Below, in pieces: positions 1-10,526 of a stretch of DNA of 64,000 bases. The stretch's first letter is position 1; every line of letters starts with the position of its first letter. The translations under genes were made by a program, and so were the position numbers. The DNA comes from Rotaria sp. Silwood1 (Eukaryota > Rotifera > Eurotatoria > Philodinida > Philodinidae), in contig CAJNOP010000100.1 in the NCBI GenBank assembly GCA_905250075.1, forward strand, positions 378,642 to 442,641, read 5' to 3'. Under the pieces are notes generated by a model. The model saw nothing but the letters and a program-made list of their open reading frames with translations, ran no database searches and was not told the DNA's origin.

Positions 1-3000
1 TACAAGTACTGTCTGTTAGTTTTGATTGTTTACCTATTCAGATAATGAAACAAACTGTGTCGAACAATTAAAAAATATTGAGTAAGAGAACTATTTATGT
101 CATCTTGATAAAAAATAACTATTGTTATGAGGAAGATAGATGAGATACTACTATTTTCATATTGACCTTTTGCATACTTCAGAAAGACGAAACCATCATC
201 ATTTTTTGCATTCATAAAAGAAAATCAAAAAATGTAATTTTTTCTTTATCGAACTTTAACATGAAAATGAAAAAAGATATTGAAAGTTTGTCATTTAACT
301 GAAAAAGAAACGGCACTAAATCTGATCATACGATAAAAAAAACCATATGATAAAGTTTTTATAAGATTTGCAAAGTAGGGAACGAATTATCGAAAATGCT
401 GTCTTAATCTTCTGAATTTTATATATTTCTCTATTACAAAACGTATAATATTAGTATTTATCAAATACAATTGTATCAGCATTTAGTATGATATATATAT
501 ATAGATTTGACATAACTTGGTTTTGAAATTTGGTTCAATGATTTAAAGATGATAAATGTTAAAATAAAGATTTTGTTTTCTGCATTTGATTCGTGTCATC
601 TGTCTTTTTCATTCATTTACCAAAAATACTGCATTCAGTATTTTAAACGTATTGAAACAATCAGTATATCAAAACCATAAACTTTCCCAATATTGTTAAG
701 ATTACTGGTGTTGCTTCATTTTGATAACTTGTCATTTGAACATCTAACTAACAACATACTATTTGTTACAATAGAAAGTCAGAAAATTAAATTTATGAAA
801 TTCATATGTTTCTAATATTATTGTTCGAGATTAACTTAGACATTTAACTAACGACCTAAGATAAATAAGAATTATGTCTTCTATCGATTGCAAACAGTAA
901 TTTATTATTACTCAACATGAAGTTTCTCTTATAATAAGAATCTAATTGCAAGCATATATCGAGAAAATTCACAACAAAAAAGTTCGATCTAAAATTCTTC
1001 TCAATAATAGTTCTCATGATCTTTATGGTATCCTGAAAGATTCTGTCCAAAGGGCTGATTTCTTTTTTAAGATATTACATGCCTAAAACCTAGGCTATTT
1101 TTGAAGCTCTTGTATGACAGTAAAGTTTTTTTGCAAAAGTGTTATCTCAAAAGGAAAACATTCGTTTGAACCAAAAAAAAAATCAGGATATTATAAGAGC
1201 AATAAGAGCTATTGTTGAATAGAATTTCAGGTCGAAATTGTGTTACGAACTTTTTCGTGATATCCTGTGAGAAACTAAAAGTTCAGTAAGATGACCGTAA
1301 ACCAAGAAGAAAAGTCTAATGCCACAGATCCTTTTAAAATTTTTTAGTTATGCTTTGAATCTTGTCTATGGACAAAATATAAGCTCATACGAAAATTATT
1401 CGTTGGATGGAGCCCCTAGTAAAGTGGAATGTCATATTACAGTAGGAAAAAAGATGGTTTTATATTTTATATTGGTGAAGCGTCTCTGATATGATTAATT
1501 GAAATAGCTTTAAAGGTTATAACATGTAGAAAGCTCTAAATTTCCAGCTTATATTATTTCAATGGGCACTGTTACGAAATTGATATATATATATAGACGT
1601 CTTATTATTACCAACATTCATACGCTATATTGAACGACAGAATAAAACACTCAATAAAATTAAGCATGTACCTACTATCAATCATAAAAGTCTGTATGAT
1701 TTGTTATTCAGCAACTGTTCTTGTTCAAACGCTTTATAATACTGAACAATATGAATATTTTTATTTTTTTTACTTTTTTTCGCCTTGGACACTGTGAGAA
1801 AATCATAAATCGTAGAAAATGAATAGAATCCAGAGATAATAAGCAAATACAGCTATGTTTGGATTACCACTAAATATTCATTATCAATCATTTGTGATTT
1901 TTTACAAGTCTTCAAAAGATTTCAATTTATTGATTTTAAGAAATTTCTAAAAGAAAAACTGACATCTGTTGCAATGCTTCTCACTAGAAAATATTTATAT
2001 TTCAATATTTGAATTTAGATAGAAACTACGTTGATTTAAAATCGATTTTGTTGAAAAGAAAAGAATAAATGTATATGATAACTATATTTGACATATCATA
2101 ATATTCAAAATATTCTTGATTAATGAAGAGCTTCTTGTTTTTCATTGTCTTTAATAATAATATGACAGATAGATGTTGTCTTCTTCAATAGCAATCTATT
2201 GTATTGAATAGCGAATGTAATAAGCATCTCGATCAATAAATAGAGATATTGTCTGATTGTATTTCTTGACAATTCGACTATGTCGATGTTGTATTCCCTG
2301 AATACCAATATTGTTATATCCAAAATAGATTCTAGTGAGGTTGAATGCCAAATGATAACAATTGATGTATGATAGATGGCTAAAGAGTTTATCTAACTGT
2401 GTTATTTTCTACTGTACTCAACAGATATTATAACTTGTAGTCCTCTATTTTCTGATTAAAAAAAAAATAGGGTGAGACATATCTAGATAAAAGTTCAAAT
2501 GCAATACAGGGTTTCAATGAGTTAGCTACGTGGTATCTTATTTATTTTATTTTTATATAATAATTAATTCTATCAAAGAATACTAGACAAGCTTGGCATT
2601 ATTTTTACAGATAATATTTTCGAGAGTAAAACCAAACAACATGACAATTTTTAATTGACAATCTAAAATATTTTGTTAGTAACAAATAAAATGAAATTAA
2701 ATCATTCGTAGTTGGAATATATTAGAAGTGCTAATTAGCAACGTTATATGTCTGTAAGGTTTTAATGACTTTAAGAGCTGTCATTGAGCAAAGTTTTAGA
2801 CTGAAATTCATTTGTCTGCTTTTCTTTTATAAATGCCGTACTAAAATTAGAAAACTAAGTGTAATGGTCACAACTTCAAAATAAAAACACATGAAGAAGA
2901 ATCCTTTTAGGTTTCTTCTACTTTCAATAGATTCTACGTAATGACTAAGATTTTATCTCAATTACGAAGTATTACCTTCGATTCTTCCTTCGTAAGTGGC

Positions 3001-3540
3001 ATTCAAGTCTCATTTTTAATTTCCATATGATGGTCTTATATTTATGTACCGTCATCAACTTCGACCCTCAATCATCTACTTTCAATAGTCCTTTAGAATA
3101 TTTAAAGACTAACATATAATGCAATATATTATCCTAACACCAATTTATTTAATTCAAACTATCAGTGTCATACTTCTAATAAATATTTTTTTGTATTTAT
3201 TTGATAACCTAAAAAAAACGATTTGTAATTGATGAATAAATTATTTCATCATAAAAATTACTATCTACATCTATTTAGTTTATAATATGAATAAATAGAC
3301 CTCTAACAGAGCTGATGTATTTTACCTTTTTTTTTTTTTTTATTATAACAACACTATTCGGAGTTGTTTTTAGATTTTGCCATAATATTTACTTCATAAA
3401 TAAAATCCTTTTCTAGTGTTTCGCTATGAATCATGAACGACACATTTTTCTTCGTTTATTATAAACTTACTTTTTTAACACGTCGTCGTAAGGCGCGATA
3501 CTCAACGTAACGTATGATCACTGAGTCATCAGATAAAAAA
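1..3540. other. AT-rich region without a supported gene
   Basis: Only short open frames under 70 codons occur on either strand. None has a recognisable motif, compatible splice sites or a plausible codon pattern. I see AT-rich low-complexity DNA, homopolymer runs such as the T run near 3330-3343, and no long inverted repeat. It is probably intergenic; a long intron or UTR of a gene beyond the left edge cannot be excluded. Confidence 0.5.
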
Positions 3541-3584
3541 AACCTTGCACAATCTAATGTAACGAAGAACAGAACAGAGCAACA

Positions 3585-3592
3585 TATATAAA
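3585..3592 (+). promoter_or_regulatory. TATA box of the VWA gene
   Basis: TATATAAA stands 75 nt upstream of the ATG at 3667, in a locally less AT-skewed stretch (3480-3600), leaving room for a 40-50 nt leader. The position is right for a core promoter of the gene that follows. No other element was identified. Confidence 0.5.
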
Positions 3593-3666
3593 GCGACTAC
3601 CATATATTATTCTCTCATTTTATTTCTTTGTCAACAATATACTTAACAAACAATATCCATTCAGTG

Positions 3667-4889
3667 ATGGCGGCAGCAGCAGCTCTTCATGTTGAAAAAG
3701 TTGAACGACCTGAATTAGCTAAACATGATTCAACTATTCTTGGTAAATTTGTCTTTCAATAATTTATTTTCATGTTCATTTTACGATTATGAATATATTT
3801 AGATCTCGTCTTTGTCATGGATTGTACGAGTTCGATGGGATCATATATTAATAGTGCCAAGAGTAATATTCGTTCCATTGTGGAAGAAATAGTTGTTAGT
3901 GAAAAAAGTGATATTCATTTAGCACTTATTGAATATCGAGATCATCCACCACAAGTAAGTGTAAACTAAACACGAGAAAAAAAATGTTTTAAGAAATAAT
4001 CAATTTTGATTTTATTAGGATACTTCATTTGTTACACGTGTACATGATTTTACAGCTAAAGTCAGTGAAATGAAAAGTTGGTTAGAACAGTGTCAAGCAT
4101 ACGGTGGTGGTGATGGACCCGAAGCAGTTGCCGATGGACTTCATGATGTTCTTAAATTATCATGGCGTGCTGAATCTACTAAAATTTGTGTTCTTATTTC
4201 GGATGCACCACCACATGGACTTGATCCAAATGGTGACGGTTTTCCAAATGGTTGTCCAATTGGTCTTGATCCAATTAAAATTGTTCGAGAAATGGCTGAA
4301 AAACACATTACACTCTATGTTGTTGGTGTTGAACCACCTATTGGTAAGTTATCCATACATAATTATAATAAATTTCAAAATATATTATTAATTTTCTTTA
4401 GTTCCTTATCGTGATTTTTTCATGTCATTGGCTTATATAACTGGTGGACAATATGTTCCAATGGTTACTTCAAAACTTTTAGCAAAAGTTATTATTGGTG
4501 GAGTACGTGAAGAAATATCATTAGATCGTTTAATGCAAGAAGCTCAAGCAGATATTGATCATGAAATGCAAAAAGCTGAAGCTGAAGGAGCTAGTGAAAA
4601 AGAAAAAGCCAAACGAATCAATAATATTTTTTCGTCAAAAAATCTACGTGCAAAACAAATGCATAATTCTTTTGGTGCTGCATCATCTTTAGCGACAGAT
4701 TGCTATTCAAAATGTGTCGATATGAGTGAAATGAAAAGTAAATTTTCATCAAAACCGACCGCTCCGTCAGCTGCTTTTGCTAGTGTCATACCAACAGCAG
4801 AAACTACTTATGATCTAATGGAAGATCAACATGTCAGTGAAGAACAAGCATCACGAGTGTATCAAAAATGGAACAATCGTAAAAAATAA
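3667..4889 (+). CDS. von Willebrand factor A domain protein (VwkA-like N-terminal type, no kinase)
   Basis: Four exons: 3667-3742, 3803-3954, 4019-4343 and 4402-4889, with GT..AG introns of 58-64 nt and consistent phases, giving 346 residues. Residues 26-31 form the hydrophobic first strand, followed by the MIDAS motif D32-C-T-S-S36-M-G (DxTxS variant of DxSxS). A GGGDGPEA motif near residue 105 and a second hydrophobic strand (KICVLISDAPPHG) complete a VWA fold at about residues 25-230. This arrangement resembles the VWA domain of the Dictyostelium alpha-kinase VwkA, but no alpha-kinase domain follows. Instead there is a charged, probably helical tail with AEAEGASEKEKAK near residues 240-255. 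The likely role is metal-dependent protein binding in the cytosol; no signal peptide is seen. A TATA box lies 75 nt upstream, and AATAAA overlaps the stop codon. The gene stands alone, with codons strongly biased to A/T in third position. Confidence 0.88.
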
Positions 4890-6774
4890 ATGTTTTCTTG
4901 TATTTTATGTCAGATAAATGAAACAAACTTGATAAATTATGAAATAAATGATTATCGCTTCAAAAGTTTCTAATCTAATCAGATTTTGAACGATCAAATG
5001 ATATGTCTAGCTATTAAATATAATTCGAAAGTGAAGTACTCTATTTTTAAACGATACATTTGTTTCTTGAAGTTATTTTTGAATCATTTATATAGTGTTC
5101 TAGTTAGTCATGAAATGTATTTAAACCATTGTATGAAATGAAACATTAAAATAGAATCACGATCATGAAAAGATATCATACTATCTTTATAGACGAATTT
5201 TTTTTTTAATATGAAAAGGCTAGTCAAAGATTAATATGTATGACGAGAAACTATGAGAAATATTTCTATTAATCTAGAGATTATTGCGATAAAGCATATG
5301 TATCTTGTGTTGACTACAGTTATCATTCTTGATAACAAAAGATATTCTCTTGTAAATAACGAGAAACAAGCAGACATACAAGAAAGATCAAACTTATTTC
5401 TATGCTAGGAATCATTGAATGTGGTTAAGGATGTGAGTATGGCCGTGGGTGTAATGGTGACGTTATAAAACAACTGAGGGGAGCTCAGTCCCTGTGACCA
5501 AAAGCTCTGATGCCGTTACTAGGTTTAGAGTATGAGTGTGGATCTTCTTTTCACCCACAACCGCATTTACGCCTATGTTTACTTACAGCATAAGCCTATG
5601 AATCAACGATTTCGCAAAGATCGTTTCATTCAATTATTCAAGAGATTTATCATCTATGATGAAATCAAACATCACGAAAGCGATGAAAAATGAATGAGTC
5701 ATTCTGAAGAGAAATTCGTCTTGATGGTGATTGGACGTTGCTGAGTGTCTTGTCTTTACCTACACACTGATACTGAATGAAAACAAAAATGTAGAACTCT
5801 ATTTAAACTGCTTTCAAACAATTGCGAAAGTTTATTTTTCAAACGACGAACAAGCGAAGGTCGACTTAGTTCCTCTCATTTAACGACATTGAAAGCCTGA
5901 AAAATCTTTCATGTCGAACTTGAACGAATGCTGATGAGTGAGTAGATGAGAAAGGATGCTTACGTCTTTATTGACTTTTTTTGACATTTTTTAAAATTTG
6001 TTTTTGGAATTTTTCCAGATTAAATAATCACATCAAGTTTACGCTATCCTACCCGTTCCGCCAGTCGCTAGTAGGTTGTGAGCACAGTACTCGAACAACA
6101 AACAAGTATCGGACGAAGAAAGAGTTCTGTTAAGTCTAGTTGTCAGAAGAAAGATTGATAATGCAAAGAATAAAGCACTTTTCAGTTCAGCCTGCATATT
6201 TTGTACTAGTATCATCGCAGCACTAGTTAAAAAAAAAGAATTTTTTTGTCGATTTCCATAGCTTCAGAAGACTCAACTATTTGAAGAATATTTTGCAAAA
6301 ATAAACGACGAAGAAAGCATCCATAAAGTAGTGTTGCTTTTTCGTTTCTTGCAATTACTGTATGAGTAACAAACTCGAGTTGCTAGAAATAAATCAATTA
6401 GGCAAAAAAGGTTATTTCTCCAATGAAAAATATTTACATACACTTTTCTCCTACGGCAAATTCTTTTTTGTAAGTGTTTTGAGAGTCAACAAACGATAAG
6501 TATCTTTGTTTTTCTTCCGACTTTTCAAAGCACACTATAATGGCCATAGAATACTTTTCTTTTTTCTTTCTTTTTTTTTTGTTTTTATGTCATCAACCAA
6601 CAAGATTTTTATTCTTGCTGTGAAAGTTTCGAAATGAGGTGACGCCAGTAGAGCAGAAGACGTTGAAAAGGTAGAAGAAACTTGTCAGTTACAGCCAACC
6701 AAGACAGAAGAGCGTAAGACATTTAGATATTCCAATCGGTTTTTTAGCTTGAATAATATTTTGCAGCAAAAGAA
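4890..6774. other. Intergenic DNA between VWA and two-domain gene
   Basis: No supported coding region. It contains one degenerate G-rich/C-rich hairpin (5419-5577, listed separately). The last part (6541-6774) is less AT-rich and ends with a 3' splice-like TTTTGCAG a few bases before the ATG at 6775, so a non-coding first exon of the next gene may lie here. Confidence 0.45.
5419..5577. repeat. Telomere-like G-rich/C-rich hairpin, degenerate copy 1
   Basis: A G-rich arm (GTGGTTAAGGATGTGAG..., CCGTGGGTGTAATGG) is followed by a spacer of about 65 nt, then GAGTGTGGATCTTCTTTTC and a C-rich arm (CACCCACAACCGC). It is a weak member of the dispersed family described in the findings. The shared hallmark is the AGATC/GATCTTCTTTTC centre next to TGTGG/CCACA runs. 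Confidence 0.5.
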
Positions 6775-9700
6775 ATGTGCAATTTACCATATTTGACACG
6801 CTCCATACGCTATACGACGCACAATAATTTGTGTATTTTGACTAATTCATCAACAAAACCAAGTTTTACTTATTCAATATCGATGTACTCCAACTATTTA
6901 CGAATACCGATGCACCATTCGAATGCATCTTATCACACGTTTTGGTTGGATGCGAGTCTGAACATGAATAATCAAGATATTGTATATTCAAAACATAAAC
7001 TAAAGAGTGCGATTAATGATCTACGTACATTTACTGATATACAAACATGTGCGAACAGAATTCGACAAGCCAAGAGCGAGGAAAAGATTTCTCTCATTGT
7101 TTCTGGATCTCTTGGCGAGAAAATAGTGCCTGAGATTCATCAGCTACCTCAAATAAATTCAATTTATGTCTTTTGTGCCAATAAATCAAAGCATATAGAA
7201 TGGGCTAATAAGTACCCCACGGTCAAAGGTGTCTTTAATGATATTCAACCTATTTGTGAGTTTCTCACACGAGATACGCCCAAGTATGAGCTCGATGATA
7301 TATCGAGAAGCATTCTTGATTCTTCTGCACATGATATTTCGATGACATCGTCGGCTGAATTACCAAACGAAGCTACTAGCTGTGCAAGCGATAATTATGA
7401 TTTTGAAGAACTAAATGAATACCAAGAGACATATGCGCGACCCGTTGCGGAATTTTATCAAAGCCAACCTCTTGATGATACTCAGTTGAAGGTAACGTCG
7501 ACGCAAAGTCCTTTCGCAGACAGCCAATTTTGTTCATCACCTTCAACTAACGATACAATGTGCACTGAGGTGCAGCTTCCCATTTCACAAAGTCATACCG
7601 TTACGCCCATTATAGCAAACGAAGAAGAAGTCGAGTGTGCAGGACCAGGTAAAGTTTGAGTTTTCCTCTACAAACAAATCACGACAGTGCCTGAGGAAAA
7701 ATCGCTCTTTTCGATAAATCAAGACGTAGAGTAACAGTTTTTAGTGCTTTGCGATTCTCTCTAGTGCAAAACTTTATCCTACATAGAATGCATACCATAG
7801 GATACAGCTATTAAATCATTCCAGCGTTCAAGGCATTTTAAAAAAGTGAGCTGATTATTCGAAGGCCATCGTAGACCGTTTCTCTACTCTTACGCTTGAC
7901 AGAGGGGTGTCAGGGTTATCCGTTTTCTCAGATTCCGTTTCTTGAGAGCGGAACCTACATCGGATTCTGAGTTCTCGGTTACCAGGGATGAAAATCATAC
8001 CGAGCTCCGGGAACCTGCTTGAAAATTCGTTCCAACGTGTTTATGATTATATTTAGAGTTATAGACGTACTTATTCTTCCAATCTGTATCAAATCGGTAC
8101 GGGTTTCGGGTTTTCGGGAAGGGAACCAAAACCTGACAACCCTAACGCTAGAAAGCAAAGAAAGACGGTGAGAGAAGGGGTAGGAAGAGGTGTGAATTTG
8201 AGCAAGAATCTTCTCTTAATCCACATAGAAACGCCCTTCAGACCCACACCCCATTATGAGGTAGCACGAGTTAGGGTTTTGGGATTTCATCCATAAGACG
8301 CTTATCACTGGAAAAACTCTAGCGCGTGTGTTGGCGAAAGTTATATTGACGGAATTCGCGTCACCCGGAAGTTAATGCCTTAGACAAATAGAGGAGCGGG
8401 ACCAATTGATTCTAAAATAGCTCACTAGGGAACATTCCCAGGTGAAGGAGCGCTTTTCAGCCGGAGTTTTGCGCATCTTGTAGCCTATAGTGAGCTATGC
8501 CTATGGTAAAAAAGTTCGTGTTTCTGGCTTGATTCTGAGGATATACCGAGCTTCTAGTGAATTTTCTCTATAGTATGCCTACATTGTTAGCAAAGCTATA
8601 CTTCCAAATTTTGACCGGAAACTTTGCTTGCATAAAGGTCTCAGCTAGACTAGTTTGCATAACAAATTTCAGACGTTTTGAACAAAGTCTCTCTAAGATA
8701 CGAAGCTTTGAAAAAAAATTCATAGTATACATATTATTATGAAAAAGGGACTATACCTTGATAGTTTCATATCTTAGAGAGACTTTGTTCAAAACGTCTG
8801 AAATTTGTTATGCAAACTAGTCTAGCTGAGAACTTTATGCAAGCAAAGGTTCAGATCAAAATTCGGAAGTATAGTTTGGCTAACAATGTAGGCATACTAT
8901 AGAGAAGATTCACGAGGAGCTCGATATCTCCTCAGAATCAAGCCAGAAACCCGAACCTTTCTTAGCATAGGCATAACTCACTATGGGCTACAAGATGTGC
9001 AAAATCCCGGCTGAAAAGCTCTCCTTCACCTAGGAATGTTCCCTAGTCAGTGAATGTGGCGTGGTTAGTGGATACTGTGGGTGTGGGTGAAAGAAAGATC
9101 CACACGCATACACGCAACGACATCCACCAAATCATTCACATCTAACTAAGTACACACACATTCACGCATCCACCATCTACTCGTTCATTCGCAGCCTCAC
9201 ATCTGTAGTCGCACTCACTCGTTCCTTATTGTCTCAAAAAGTTTGTATATAGGCGAGAAAGATTCACTGAGTCTATCTATAAGGGAAGAAAAAGGACGAT
9301 TCGCGGCCTTATTAACGATTTCAAGAAATGGTAGTTCCCTAAACACGGAAAAACGTGTCAAGAGCACTGGAGACGATATACGGATAGATTAGCTACTTAG
9401 AGTTATGTTCTTTGTTCTCGTGTAATCGAAGTTTAGCTATAACCGATTTTAGAAAGAAATTAACAGATGTGACATTGATCATAGGACTATGGCCACAGGT
9501 ATCATGGATAGAAAGAACAAATGATCTTCTTCGACAATCAGCCTACACCTATCTTCATTTGAATGGCGCCAAGATAAAGCACTACGAATCCATTGAAAGC
9601 TGTCTGGAAGAAACTGGCACTCATCCAACGTTGCACTATTTTATTGTTCTTTGTGATACGTCGAATCTTGAACGTTCAATAGAAATGTTCCGCCGTTGTT

Positions 9701-9993
9701 CTCGTGTACGACGTATTTATTTGCATTGTTCTGAAGCCAATGTGAGTCATTATGATACATTGATTGCATCATCGCCTTCCCTAGTGTTCATACTTGAGCG
9801 TGAAAACACTCTTATTCATGCAATTTTCGTGGATTTGGCGCAATACGTGGAAATACTGGCTAAGTATTACGAACGCGCGAACGAAAAACTTTTAGCGCTT
9901 GCAAGATATAAATATTCTTTTCATCTTCGAAAAAAACTGAAGAATTTTTTAGACCATCGGATAGAAGCATTGACACAACAGCGAACGGAGTGA
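6775..9993 (+). CDS. Two-domain protein related to the N-terminal domain of rotifer ADP-ribosyltransferase/TPR proteins
   Basis: Two exons, 6775-7648 and 9437-9993, joined in matching phase (G|CT) across a 1,788-nt intron, give 476 residues. Residues 55-165 read FWLDASLN..., then a central hydrophobic strand ISLIVSGSLGEKIVPEIHQL and INSIYVFCANK...W. From memory this is the domain found at the N-terminus of many bdelloid proteins carrying TPR or arginine ADP-ribosyltransferase domains. Residues 200-290 are acidic, Ser/Thr-rich linker. Exon 2 has a second, diverged copy (HYFIVLCDTSN, SRVRRIYLHCSEA) and a basic C-terminus. No ART, TPR or NACHT module follows, so it may be a stand-alone adaptor. 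The intron holds three inserted elements (7901-8146, 8425-9046, 9053-9178). The start ATG lies 8 nt after a TTTTGCAG site, so an upstream exon is possible. The TRAF gene follows 533 nt downstream on the same strand. Confidence 0.72.
7901..8146. mobile_element. Candidate short TIR element (hAT-like MITE) in intron
   Basis: AGGGGTGTCAGG on the left is matched by CCTGACAACCCTA on the right, whose reverse complement is TAGGGTTGTCAGG. The flanks read ACGCTTGA and ACGCTAGA, which agree at 7 of 8 positions, as expected of an old 8-bp target duplication. The interior (about 220 nt) is G+C-richer than the surroundings. The exact ends are uncertain by a few bases. Confidence 0.42.
8425..9046. mobile_element. 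Long foldback element (about 300-nt arms) in the intron
   Basis: Two arms of about 300 nt (8425-8725 and about 8750-9046) are near-perfect reverse complements: CTAGGGAACATTCC at the left edge matches GGAATGTTCCCTAG at the right edge, and AGACGTTTTGAACAAAGTCT returns inverted near the middle. The loop is only about 25 nt. TCA lies on each side (8422-8424 and 9047-9049), a possible 3-bp target duplication of PIF/Harbinger type. There is no coding capacity. It sits inside the single intron of the two-domain gene. Confidence 0.85.
9053..9178. repeat. Telomere-like G-rich/C-rich hairpin, copy 2
   Basis: GTGGGTGTGGGTG, then AAAGAAAGATC, then CCACACGCATACACGC form the core. Further C-rich sequence (ACACACACATTCACGCATCC) continues to 9178. 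It directly abuts the foldback element on its right side. Confidence 0.65.
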
Positions 9994-10526
9994 ACTGCAC
10001 TGTGACAATATGTAACCTTTTTTTTTATTGTTCTGTATTTTCTATTGATCGTTCTTGGATGACTGCAATTGTATTTGTTTCTGGGAAACAAGTTTGAAGA
10101 AGTCAGACACTGTGTATTCTATTTTAGATAAATCTACTTGCTGCGTGTGTATTGTAAACAAAGACAAAAAGTCCGCATTATTCACCAGTAATCGATACAC
10201 AACAGCTGTCGAACACAAAATTGGAAATTAAAAATCAACACTTGTATAGGGTATGAAGTCAAATATAATCACTTAATAAAAGCGTAGTTTAAATAGTTCG
10301 AGTATAAGAGAATATCGAGAGAGATGGGATCTCCTATCATTTAGATTTGTATATTGCAAAATGAAAAGTTTTTGGATAGAGACAAATTACAAACAATAGT
10401 TAATCGATACATATTGTCGTTCAGTTAATTATATTTTAACAGTATGAATTATTGTAGAGCATTGTTGTTTTTATTATAAATGCATTTTTAGATTTTCACT
10501 ACTTTGAGTTAACAGATAGAGTCGAA

